A DNA stretch of 64,000 nucleotides from Chthoniobacterales bacterium (GTDB lineage: Bacteria > Verrucomicrobiota > Verrucomicrobiia > Chthoniobacterales > JAATET01). Numbering within the stretch: the first letter of the stretch is position 1; each line of letters begins with the position of its first letter. The notes beneath the pieces were generated by a model that did no database searches, was not told the DNA's origin, and was given only the letters and a program-made list of their open reading frames with translations. Both the position numbers and the translations under genes were made by a program. The stretch lies in contig DATCRI010000087.1 of the NCBI GenBank assembly GCA_036569045.1, positions 64,381 through 128,380 of the forward strand. The letters run 5' to 3'. This document shows, piece after piece, positions 28,689 through 37,009 of the stretch.

Positions 28689-30458
28689 CTAGCTGGCGCG
28701 GCGGCGGTTGGAAAGCCGTCTCCGTCGCGCAAGCACGATCACCAGCAGCACGGCACCCAGCGCCGCGCCCCATTCGCCAGGCTCGGGCACCGCGGTCACC
28801 GTCCAGGCCAGTCCGTAAGTCTCGCTCGTGAGCGTGCCGGGCAAATCGTAAATGACGTCGTCGAAAGTCACCCGCAGCCCATAGGTGCCGACGCCAAGGC
28901 CGAAGCGCAGGAATTCCGAGTTGTTGTAAAGACTCTCCGAACTCGCCACAGGCTCGACGAACGCGCCGTCGACCACGGTCCACACGCTCAGGTCGAGATT
29001 CGCAAAACTTCCGGAGAGCGGGATCAGGTTGAGAGCGTCGAAAGTCTCGTTCACGAACCAGTTGAGCGACACGGTCAGGACGACCGGCTCGTCGAACGCC
29101 AGGTCGAAGAGGTAGGAGTTCGCGCCGCCCTTTGCCACGGCGCCGATGTCCCAGCCCTCGAGGGCGATCACGCCGCCGCCGAGCCCGGCGACGTCGGTTG
29201 TTCCGCCCACGTAGATCGCAGCCGCGTTCGCGAGATCCATCGCCCCGGCACCGACCTTGGCATCGAGCGATTGCGTCGTGATCAGCTCGCCGTCGACCTC
29301 GTGCAGGCCGTTATCCCAGCCGACCGTTTCGGCTGCGGCCGCCATCAGGACGGACTTGATCACCCGTGTATCGCGCGCCTCGGACTGGCCGACAAGATAG
29401 ACGCCGCCGTAGGAGACGTCCTTGAGCAGGGCCACCCCGCCGGCCACCACCGGGGAGGCGAAACTCGTGCCGGATGCCTCCACGAAAAACAGATCCGTCG
29501 CCGGATTTGCGGTGTCCCAGTATTCCGCGAGCGAGCCCGTCTTCCCGAGGTAGGCCGCGAGCGCGAAATCCTCGCCCGGCGCGGCGATCGAGACGGCCGC
29601 GCGCACGCCGGTGAGCGTAACCCCGGTCGCGGGATTGTAAAAATCCGCCGCGGCGCCGGAGGAGAAATCCGACGGCCGCCGGAAGGGCACGGCGTCCGCG
29701 GCGCCGCCGAGCGAACCGACGGTGATTCCGTTGAAGCCCGTGCCCGGCGCGACGGTCGGCCCTTCGTTGCCCGCAGCTCGCACGAAGGTCACCGTGGGAT
29801 TCGCCGCCGAGAGCGCGTCGAGGATGCGATTCTCCTTCGACGTGGCGGCGGGGTCCGCGAAGCCCCAGCTGCTGTTGATGACATCGGCCTTCCCACCGAC
29901 CGAGCCCTCGAAAAACGCGCGATAGGGCGTGAGAAACGATTCGTCCGAAATCTCGAAGGAGCCGATATTTTCCGGAGTGTGGTCGAAGGACGTCGCGATC
30001 GCGCCGGACCACAGCGTCGCCAGCGGCGCGATGCCCGCGCCGAAGAGCGAGAGGTTGCCGGCGCCATCATCCGCCGTGCCGGCGAGGACGTTGCCGACCA
30101 TCGTTGCGTGGTAGTCGATGTCGCCGAGATCGGGGGCCGTGACGGGATCCCGCGCCGCGTTAACGAGCACCGAAGGCGCGTTCGGCAGGCCAAAGAACGA
30201 GCGGTCGAAGACATCGTGACCACTCCAGACGTGGCCAGCCTCGACATTGGCGATGACGACGTGCGTCCCGAGATAGCCGGCGTCGTAGAAGATGTTCGCG
30301 CCAACGAGGTCATTGATGACCTGCGGGGCCGTGAAGCCGCTGCTGCTGTCGTAGGGCGAGCTGATGATCGCCCGGGCCGGATCGCCGGCAACCGCCGCCG
30401 CAATGGCGAGCGTCGTCGCCAGCAAGCGAGCCCGGAAAGAACGCACCACAACCTCCAT
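28689..30458 (-). CDS. Secreted S8 (subtilisin-like) peptidase with PEP-CTERM sorting signal
   Basis: Starting at ATG 30458, the 589-residue product has a signal peptide, an S8 domain of about 350 residues, a beta-rich domain and a C-terminal PEP-CTERM tag (VPEPGEWG, then a hydrophobic helix, then RRRRLSNRRR). His117 lies in DYHATMVGNVLAG, oxyanion Asn231 in RAAGNEGP and Ser332 in GTSFASPVVAGG. At the catalytic Asp position the sequence reads ANVEAGH, so Glu73 aligns with Asp of the usual D-[ST]-G. PEP-CTERM proteins are processed by an exosortase, and none is present here. The protease may be active with Glu or act as a binding protein. Confidence 0.86.
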   Translation of the reverse strand: MEVVVRSFRARLLATTLAIAAAVAGDPARAIISSPYDSSSGFTAPQVINDLVGANIFYDAGYLGTHVVIANVEAGHVWSGHDVFDRSFFGLPNAPSVLVNAARDPVTAPDLGDIDYHATMVGNVLAGTADDGAGNLSLFGAGIAPLATLWSGAIATSFDHTPENIGSFEISDESFLTPYRAFFEGSVGGKADVINSSWGFADPAATSKENRILDALSAANPTVTFVRAAGNEGPTVAPGTGFNGITVGSLGGAADAVPFRRPSDFSSGAAADFYNPATGVTLTGVRAAVSIAAPGEDFALAAYLGKTGSLAEYWDTANPATDLFFVEASGTSFASPVVAGGVALLKDVSYGGVYLVGQSEARDTRVIKSVLMAAAAETVGWDNGLHEVDGELITTQSLDAKVGAGAMDLANAAAIYVGGTTDVAGLGGGVIALEGWDIGAVAKGGANSYLFDLAFDEPVVLTVSLNWFVNETFDALNLIPLSGSFANLDLSVWTVVDGAFVEPVASSESLYNNSEFLRFGLGVGTYGLRVTFDDVIYDLPGTLTSETYGLAWTVTAVPEPGEWGAALGAVLLVIVLARRRRLSNRRRAS

Positions 30459-30470
30459 CACGTCACGGCG

Positions 30471-32008
30471 TCAGTTCGCCGTGCGGACTTTATGGAACAA
30501 TCGGATCGGCCAGTCGAGCACCACGCCAAGGGCGAGCAGCACGAGCGGCCAGGCCGGCGCGAAATACCGCGTGTGCTCGATGCCTACGAGGTAGGTCGCG
30601 AGCAAGGCGCCGCTCATCAGCACGACCCAGCCGCCGAGCGGCCGCAGATAGGGCGGGAAAAGCGCGAGCAGACCGCCGACCACGGTCAGCCAGCCCACCG
30701 GAGTCAGCCGGCATTGCGCGAGCGACCAGCCCGACGCCTCCGGCCGGGTGATCAATTCTCCGCCGGCGCTGTAAGTGCGCACGTAGTTCTTCAGCCAGCC
30801 CGCGGCAGCCGAGTCCGGATGCGGCGAGATCCAGCTGCGGAAGGTCGCGGCGTCCGGCAATGGAGCGTCCTTGGGCAGGCCGAACGCGAGTTTCACCATG
30901 CTCTGGGGATTGCGCGCGCGGGCCAGCTGCTCGGTGAAACGATCGCCGAAATACGTGGCGTCGAACCGGTCGTCCTTGAAGTCATCCATGTTCGCCGAGC
31001 CCGCCAGCCGCTTCAGCCCGATGTAGAGAAACAAATCCGGCCGGGCGCGGATCGCCTCGAAAGCGAGGTCGTGGTAGAGGCGGTTCAGCGCGGCATCGTC
31101 CTTCGCGAGCGCCTTCCAGAGCGGCCGCTCGGGATGATTCTCCGGCTCGCGGAGGAAGTCGTGCACCTGATCGTCCTCGTCGTTGTAAAAATCGAGCCGC
31201 GCTCGCTTTTCGAGCACAAGGTCGCGAATCTGCGCCTTGTATTCGGCGTGCTTCGGCGTGTCGACCTGCGTGAGCGGGAAGACCGTCGTGTAAAGCAGCC
31301 ACGCGCTCTGGTCGTCGTCGCCCACCGTCAGGCCCGCGAAAAACAGTGCCGCGAGCGCGACCCATTCCCGCCAGCGCAGCACGCGCCACGCCGCCACGAT
31401 CACCAGCGCGATCGCGATGCCGGGCCAGAAGAATTTCACCGACGGCTTCGTGAGCACCATGATCGCGAGCGGCACGAAGAACGCCCACCACAGCCGCCGC
31501 GCTCGCGCGAGGTCTGCCTGGCTCACCCACGCCGCCCAGCCCGCCATCGCCCACACCACGCAATCGAAGTAGATCGTGTCGGCGATGAGCTCGTGCTCAT
31601 ACCACAGGAAGACCGGCAGGCCGGCGTAGAGCACGGTGAGCGGCACGAGCAGCACCTTCCACCCCGCGAAGATGCGCCGCACGAAATACGCGAAGGCCAC
31701 GACCGTCGCGAGGCCCAGGCCAGCCTGGATCCACGCAACCGCGCGCAGCGCCGAGCCGGGAAGGATCGTGATCGGCAACAGAAAGAGCGGGTAGAGGTAT
31801 CGCCGCTTCTCGTTGAGACTGAAATACCCCTCGGTGAGCGCGCCATTCGTGAAGCCGAAATAGCTCCGCGAATCGCTGCCCCAATAGGCGTAGGGCGAGT
31901 AATGAAGCAGGATGAGTCGGAGCGCGGCGCCGAAAAGCAGCGCCGGAATGGCCCATAGCAGGGCGTCCCGCAGGAGCGGATGCCGTTGCCAGAACCGGGA
32001 GATCGCGC

Positions 32009-32012
<4 letters not shown>
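30471..32012 (-). CDS. Polytopic membrane protein, GT39/PMT-like glycosyltransferase candidate
   Basis: A 513-residue membrane protein with about ten to eleven helices, starting at ATG 32012, which overlaps the upstream GT2 stop by 4 nt. The first periplasmic loop contains YWGSDSRSYFGFTNG with acidic residues in the position of the catalytic Asp of GT-C enzymes. A large soluble loop is at about 270-400. The organisation, plus coupling to a dolichyl-phosphate-mannose-synthase-like GT2, suggests a polyprenyl-phosphate-sugar dependent GT-C transferase. There is no clear family match, so the assignment is mostly contextual. Confidence 0.65.
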
Positions 32013-32731
<719 letters not shown>

Positions 32732-32788
32732 CGGAACCCCGGAGATTGGAGGGGTTTTCGTGATTTTGCAAATTGCGTCTCATGACAA

Positions 32789-33604
32789 ATGAGTAATTAC
32801 CGCGGCCGCATCGCCCCCACCCCGACCGGCCTGCTGCACGCGGGCCACGCCGGAACGTTCCGCCTCGCCCACGACCGGGCTCGCGCCGCTGGCGGACACC
32901 TCATCCTGCGCGTGGAGGATCTGGACCCTCCCCGCTGCCGGCCGGAATTCACCGCCGCCTGTCTCGAGGACCTCGCGTGGCTCGGCCTCTCCTGCGACGA
33001 AGGTCCGATTTTTCAGAGTCAACGCCGGGAGGTCTTCCTCGAGGCATGGCGACAGCTGCGCGACGGCGGGTTCATCTATCCCTCCCCGCATTCCCGTCGC
33101 GACGTCGAGCAGGCGGCCACCGCTCCTCACGAAGAAGAACCGATCTTTCCGACCGAATGGCGCCGTCCCGCCGCCGACGCGCTGGCCTGGGAACACCCCG
33201 CTGGCACGAACTGGCGCTTCCGCGTGCCGGATGGCGAGACGATGGCCTTCGTCGATGGCCGGTGCGGCCCCACCGAGCGCGTCGCCGGCCGCGATTTCGG
33301 CGATTTCGTGATCTGGCGCCGCGACGATGTGCCCGCCTACGAACTCGCCGTGGTCGCCGATGACATCGCGATGGGAATCACCGAAGTCGTCCGCGGCGAA
33401 GACCTCCTTACCTCCACCGCCCGTCAGATGCTGATTTACCGAGCCCTCGGCGCAACGCCGCCGGCCTTCTTCCATTGTCCGCTCGTGCGCGACGCCTCCG
33501 GGCGCCGGCTCGCCAAGCGCGACGCGGCCCTCAGCCTGCGCGCCCTGCGCGAGGCCGGCTGCGATCCCCATCGATTACCCGTCGCACCGCCCGCGCAATC
33601 CTGA
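32789..33604 (+). CDS. gluQ: Glutamyl-Q tRNA(Asp) synthetase
   Basis: A 271-residue GluRS-like protein lacking an anticodon-binding domain. The HIGH motif is HAGH within GRIAPTPTGLLHAGHAGTF, the KMSKS equivalent is RRLAKRDAAL, and EDLLTSTARQMLIYRALG matches the GluQ Rossmann half. GluQ glutamylates queuosine in tRNA-Asp. The zinc-binding Cys cluster of E. coli YadB (after YPC-like motif) is missing: the segment reads YPSPHSRRDVEQA. The 3' end overlaps the convergent pxpA by 74 bp. Some neighbours in this phylum lack that zinc site too, I believe. Confidence 0.9.
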   Translation: MSNYRGRIAPTPTGLLHAGHAGTFRLAHDRARAAGGHLILRVEDLDPPRCRPEFTAACLEDLAWLGLSCDEGPIFQSQRREVFLEAWRQLRDGGFIYPSPHSRRDVEQAATAPHEEEPIFPTEWRRPAADALAWEHPAGTNWRFRVPDGETMAFVDGRCGPTERVAGRDFGDFVIWRRDDVPAYELAVVADDIAMGITEVVRGEDLLTSTARQMLIYRALGATPPAFFHCPLVRDASGRRLAKRDAALSLRALREAGCDPHRLPVAPPAQS

Positions 33605-34223
33605 GGGCGTTGGGCGAGTCCGCGTGCACGCAGATCGTATCGCCCCGCAATCCCGGCACGCGACTCGCAACCTCGCGCGGATCGAGAATCAGATCGCCAG
33701 GTTCGCCCCGCGGAACGAGCGACCCATCCGGCCGATAGCCGCGCTCGGCGAACACCTCCGCCAGGGCGCGCACTCCCGCCGTTCGCGCAGTGGCGACCAC
33801 CCGCCCACCGGCTTGCGCGACAATCGCCGTCCGTGGAAAAATTCCTCCGATGGTCTCCACGTAGACCTGCGCCAGCGTGGAAGACCTCTCCACCGCGTGA
33901 TACAGCGCACCGTGGAGCTTCACGTGGTGCAATTTCGCGCCGGCCGTCCGGCACATCGCGGCAAACCCGCCCACCTGCTGCACGAGCAGCAGCGCCAGCG
34001 CCTCGGGCGTCACATCCGCCTCTCCGCGGCCAAACTCCCCGGCGAGACCGGGGTGAGCACCAACCTTCACGCCCTCCGCCCGCGCTCGCTCGATCACGAG
34101 ATACATCGAGGCCGCCGTGCCGGCATGGCCACCACAGGCGATATTCGCAAGGTCCACGAGCCCCAGCAGCGCCCGGGTGCGGGCCATCGACTCGTCCTCT
34201 CCGAGATCGGCATTCAACGTCAT
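33531..34223 (-). CDS. pxpA: 5-oxoprolinase subunit A (LamB/YcsF family)
   Basis: A 230-residue LamB/YcsF protein, subunit of the ATP-dependent PxpABC complex that opens 5-oxoproline to glutamate. Motifs are MTLNADLGED at the N-terminus, ANIACGGHAG, VGAHPGLAGEFGRG, HHVKLHGALYH and VHADSPNALRIARAV. The start ATG at 34223 overlaps the pxpC stop (ATGA); an alternative ATG is at 34232. Shorter than the usual 245-250 residues. The C-terminal end reads into the convergent gluQ frame by 74 bp. Gene order is pxpB-pxpC-pxpA. Confidence 0.93.
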   Translation of the reverse strand: MTLNADLGEDESMARTRALLGLVDLANIACGGHAGTAASMYLVIERARAEGVKVGAHPGLAGEFGRGEADVTPEALALLLVQQVGGFAAMCRTAGAKLHHVKLHGALYHAVERSSTLAQVYVETIGGIFPRTAIVAQAGGRVVATARTAGVRALAEVFAERGYRPDGSLVPRGEPGDLILDPREVASRVPGLRGDTICVHADSPNALRIARAVRRVIDGDRSRPRAGRAG

Positions 34224-35068
34224 TGCGCGCATACCATGCGGAATCGCACGCCCGGCCGGCATTGTGCCAGCCAGGAAAGCGACTCTCCGTCGACGATGCC
34301 GATTTTCGGATAGCCGCCCACGGTCGGTCCGTCGCGCATCGTCACGATCGGCTGGCCATTCGGAGGCACCTGGATCGAGCCGACAAGCACCGGCTCGCTG
34401 CGCAGTTCGCCGGCCGGAGCATTCATCCGCGCGCCTTCCAGCCGGTAACCCACGCGGTCGCTGCGGTTCGAGACCTCCCAGTCCGCGCTGAAAAATCCGG
34501 CCCGCTCCATGCCGTCGAACCCTTCCCACTGCGGCCCGGGCCACACGCGCATCGGCGGTGGGTCGGCATAATTCCGCCGCTCGCTCCAATACACCCACGC
34601 GTCGCCGATCCTTGCACCGGTAGCCTCGCCGTTCGCCCCGAGCCGGTCGCCGGACATCAGGTCCCGTCCGATCCCACCTCGCGGATACGCGCTCACGCTG
34701 CCGAGCAGGCATTCGCCGGCAAAGCCGCCCTCGACCGCGAGATACGTCCAGAGGCCGGATTGATTCCGGGGAAAAGCCAGCCGCTCGCCAGCCTCCAGCG
34801 TGCGCGCGCACCACGCCGGCACCACCGCGCCCGCCTCCGCTCCAGCGACGGCAAATCGCCGCGTCTTCAGCACATGAAACTCCGCGCCCTGCATCAGCAG
34901 CTCCAGCACCGGAGCGCTTTCCGGATTGCCGACGAGGCGGTTCGCCCATGCGGCCGCGTGAGGGTCCATCACGCCACTGGGCGGCACGCCGAAGCGTTTC
35001 CAGCCGCGCCGGCCGAGATCCTGCAGACTCGCGCCGAGGCCCGTTTTGATGATCTCCAGCACCTCCAT
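34220..35068 (-). CDS. pxpC: 5-oxoprolinase subunit C (biotin-dependent carboxylase-like)
   Basis: A 282-residue KipA/PxpC protein, part of the allophanate hydrolase subunit 2 family. N-terminal LEIIKTGLGASLQDLGRRGWKRFGVPPSGVMDPHA is the family hallmark. Later blocks are AVEGGFAGECLLGSVSAYPRGG and the C-terminal VTMRDGPTVGGYPKIGIVD. With PxpB it forms the cyclophilin-like module that phosphorylates and hydrolyses 5-oxoproline together with PxpA. It starts 3 bp after pxpB and overlaps pxpA by 4 nt. Confidence 0.95.
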   Translation of the reverse strand: MEVLEIIKTGLGASLQDLGRRGWKRFGVPPSGVMDPHAAAWANRLVGNPESAPVLELLMQGAEFHVLKTRRFAVAGAEAGAVVPAWCARTLEAGERLAFPRNQSGLWTYLAVEGGFAGECLLGSVSAYPRGGIGRDLMSGDRLGANGEATGARIGDAWVYWSERRNYADPPPMRVWPGPQWEGFDGMERAGFFSADWEVSNRSDRVGYRLEGARMNAPAGELRSEPVLVGSIQVPPNGQPIVTMRDGPTVGGYPKIGIVDGESLSWLAQCRPGVRFRMVCAQ

Positions 35069-35071
35069 GGC

Positions 35072-35719
35072 TCAGTCGACCGGCACGAATTTCACCTGGT
35101 CGCCGGCCCGCAGCAGAAACATCGCCTCGTCGTCCGGCTCGCGCCGCGCGGGGTCGAACAGCCGCACGTCGGTGCGCCCGATCAGGTGCCAGCCGCCCGG
35201 GCTTTCGATGCTGTAGATGCCGGTGTGACTGCCGCCGATCGCCACCGATCCCACAGGCACGCGCGGCCGGGGATTTGCGCGGCGTGGCGTGTGCAACCGG
35301 GGATCGAGTCCGTCCAGATAGGGAAACCCGGGCGCAAACCCGAGCAGCGCGACATCGTAAACCGGCGTTGCATGCCGCTCGACGACCTCCTCCACGCTCA
35401 GTTCGCACCGCGCAGCCAGCTCGGCCAGGTCCTCGCCGTCGTAGCGCACGGGGATCTCGTGCCGGCGCGCCTCCCGCGCAGGCAACGGCTCCAGGGCCTC
35501 GAACTCCCGCGCCCAGCGCCTTGCGAGTTCTTCCGGATCGTCGCCATTCGAGAACTCGAGGAGCACCTTGTCGAACGCGATGGAGAAATCCGCAAACTCA
35601 GCCGGATCGCCCTGCTCCAGCCGGCGTTGGATGGCTCGACCCCGCGCCTTGGTCGCGGCGGCGTCCGCCTCCGCAAACTCGATGAGCGCGGCCCGGGGGC
35701 CGAGGGGCATCCACTTCAT
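35072..35719 (-). CDS. pxpB: 5-oxoprolinase subunit B (KipI family)
   Basis: A 215-residue KipI/PxpB protein (allophanate hydrolase subunit 1 family). The start at 35719 ([15 protein letters not shown]) matches the family N-terminus better than one 12 codons upstream. Diagnostic blocks are [43 protein letters not shown] and the [20 protein letters not shown] segment. First gene of the pxpBCA operon, divergent from the peroxiredoxin with a 60-bp gap that probably holds both promoters. Confidence 0.95.
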   Translation of the reverse strand: MKWMPLGPRAALIEFAEADAAATKARGRAIQRRLEQGDPAEFADFSIAFDKVLLEFSNGDDPEELARRWAREFEALEPLPAREARRHEIPVRYDGEDLAELAARCELSVEEVVERHATPVYDVALLGFAPGFPYLDGLDPRLHTPRRANPRPRVPVGSVAIGGSHTGIYSIESPGGWHLIGRTDVRLFDPARREPDDEAMFLLRAGDQVKFVPVD

Positions 35720-35779
35720 GCCGGCGAGCAAACCAGATTCGCCTTGCGAGACCAATCATTCCCGATTGAAGTCGCGTCC

Positions 35780-36256
35780 ATGGCTCTTCCTATCGGCACC
35801 AAGGCTCCGGATTTCACCCTCAAGACCATGACCCCCGACGGCCTCGCGGATCTTTCGCTGAGCGCCAGTCTCGCGGAATCGAACGTCGTGCTGCTCTTCG
35901 TCCCTGCCGCCTTCACGAGCGTCTGCACCGCCGAACTCTGCGAAGTCTCCGGCGGCCTCGGCAAATACGCGGATCTCAACGCCAAGGTCATCGGCATCAG
36001 CGTGGATACGCCGTTCGCGCAGGACGCCTGGGCAAAGAAGGAACACATCACCATCCCGCTCGCCAGCGATCTCAACAAGACGGTGACGAACGCCTACGAC
36101 GTGCTTTTCCCGAATCTCGCCGGCATCGGCGACACCTCGGCCCGCGCCGCCTTCGTGATCAACAAGGAAGGCACGATCGTCTACAGCGAGCAGACGCCCA
36201 CGCCGAAGGAGCTGCCGAGCTTCGAGAAGATCGAAGCGGCATTGAAAGCGCTTTAA
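35780..36256 (+). CDS. Peroxiredoxin (AhpC/TSA, AhpE-like)
   Basis: A 158-residue thiol peroxidase. The start at 35780 (MALPIGTKAPDFTLKT) gives the standard N-terminus. The peroxidatic Cys is in AFTSVCTAELCEVSG, where AFT-x-x-CT-x-E is the redoxin signature, and a second Cys follows five residues later as the candidate resolving residue. It resembles AhpE-type or Prx5-type enzymes in length. It reduces peroxides in the cytosol. Divergent from pxpB; followed by the vapBC module. Confidence 0.92.
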   Translation: MALPIGTKAPDFTLKTMTPDGLADLSLSASLAESNVVLLFVPAAFTSVCTAELCEVSGGLGKYADLNAKVIGISVDTPFAQDAWAKKEHITIPLASDLNKTVTNAYDVLFPNLAGIGDTSARAAFVINKEGTIVYSEQTPTPKELPSFEKIEAALKAL

Positions 36257-36274
36257 GCTCCTCGAGATCCGTCA

Positions 36275-36309
36275 AAATGATTCATTTTTTAATTTGAAAT
36301 GAATCATTT
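36275..36309 (+). promoter_or_regulatory. 13-bp inverted repeat upstream of vapB, likely autoregulatory operator
   Basis: AAATGATTCATTT (36275-36287) and its exact reverse complement AAATGAATCATTT (36297-36309) flank a 9-nt A/T-rich spacer. The site lies 18 bp before vapB and is much more A/T-rich than the surroundings. VapB-type antitoxins commonly bind such palindromes with VapC to repress their own promoter. Confidence 0.75.
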
Positions 36310-36321
36310 ATCCTCTATTAT
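36294..36321 (+). promoter_or_regulatory. Promoter of vapBC, probably leaderless transcript
   Basis: A -35-like TTGAAA (36294-36299) and a -10-like TATTAT (36316-36321) are separated by 16 bp. The vapB ATG begins 6 bp after the -10 box, so the transcript would start at or next to the start codon. The right arm of the inverted repeat overlaps the spacer, which fits repression. Confidence 0.55.
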
Positions 36322-36327
36322 TGAGGA

Positions 36328-36549
36328 ATGAGAATCAGCGTGGACATCGACGATTCGACGTTGGAGGAGGTCATGGCCTTGACCGGGGAGAAGAACAAAA
36401 GTCCCGCCATGGCCAAGGCTCTCACGGAGTTCGTGCGGCGGGCCCGGGCGCGGGAGTTCGGGCGGCTGATCCGGGAGGGTGCTTTCGATTACCCCGATCC
36501 CGAGCCCGGCGACTCCGCCAATCCCGTGCCGCCGCTGCGCCCGGAATAG
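36328..36549 (+). CDS. vapB: VapB-type antitoxin
   Basis: A 73-residue protein. The N-terminal MRISVDIDDSTLEEVMALTG is the ribbon-helix-helix type DNA-binding segment of the VapB/DUF2191 antitoxins, followed by helix KALTEFVRRARAREFGRLI. The C-terminal part (GAFDYPDPEPGD, Pro-rich) is the flexible tail that would wrap the toxin. It is 6 bp upstream of a PIN-domain gene. Only a GAGG immediately next to the ATG resembles a Shine-Dalgarno, which is too close to work normally and fits leaderless translation. Confidence 0.88.
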   Translation: MRISVDIDDSTLEEVMALTGEKNKSPAMAKALTEFVRRARAREFGRLIREGAFDYPDPEPGDSANPVPPLRPE

Positions 36550-36555
36550 AGCGTC

Positions 36556-36981
36556 ATGGTGCTGGTGGATTCGTCGGCGTGGATCGAGGCGTTCCGCCGC
36601 AAGGGACAACTCGAAGTGAAGCTCGCCATCGAGGGGCTGCTGGATGCCTACGAGGCGCAGTGGTGCTCTCCGGTGCGGCTCGAAGTGCTCGGCGGGGCCC
36701 GAAGCGAGGAGCGGGCCCGGCTCGGCCGGCATTTTTCCGTGGTGCCCTACCGCGCCTGCGCGGAGGCGGACTGGGACCGTTCCATTTCCCTTGCCTGGAA
36801 GCTGCGCGACCAAGGGCTCACCGTGCCCTGGCTCGATGTCGTCATCGCCGCGCTCGCCCTGCACGACAACGTCCGCCTCTACACGCTCGACGGTCATTTC
36901 TCCCGCATCGCCGAGATCACCGGCCTGCGCCTCTATCAGCCCGGCTACGCCGGCACGTTCGTGCCCGAAAACGAAAGCTAG
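36556..36981 (+). CDS. vapC: VapC-type PIN-domain ribonuclease toxin
   Basis: A 141-residue PIN-domain protein, partner of the preceding antitoxin. The four acidic residues that bind magnesium are present: Asp5 in VLVDSSAWIEAF, Glu43 in PVRLEVLGG, Asp94 in PWLDVVIAALAL and Asp112 in YTLDGHF. VapC toxins cut tRNA or rRNA in the cytosol when VapB is degraded. It ends 28 bp before the convergent M56/PBP gene. Confidence 0.9.
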   Translation: MVLVDSSAWIEAFRRKGQLEVKLAIEGLLDAYEAQWCSPVRLEVLGGARSEERARLGRHFSVVPYRACAEADWDRSISLAWKLRDQGLTVPWLDVVIAALALHDNVRLYTLDGHFSRIAEITGLRLYQPGYAGTFVPENES

Positions 36982-37009
36982 GTCTTCCCGCCCCCTGCTC
37001 CGGGCGCCC

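Noticed and set aside
28677-31958. A 1093-codon open frame on the plus strand opposite the subtilase and membrane-protein genes
   Set aside because: It is rich in Arg, His and Glu, has no domain or motif, and exists because the third-position G+C of the minus-strand genes leaves few stops. The minus-strand genes have clear families.
33833-35779. 5' extension of the peroxiredoxin frame by about 650 codons
   Set aside because: The extension is antisense to pxpA, pxpC and pxpB and looks non-coding; ATG 35780 gives the standard redoxin N-terminus.
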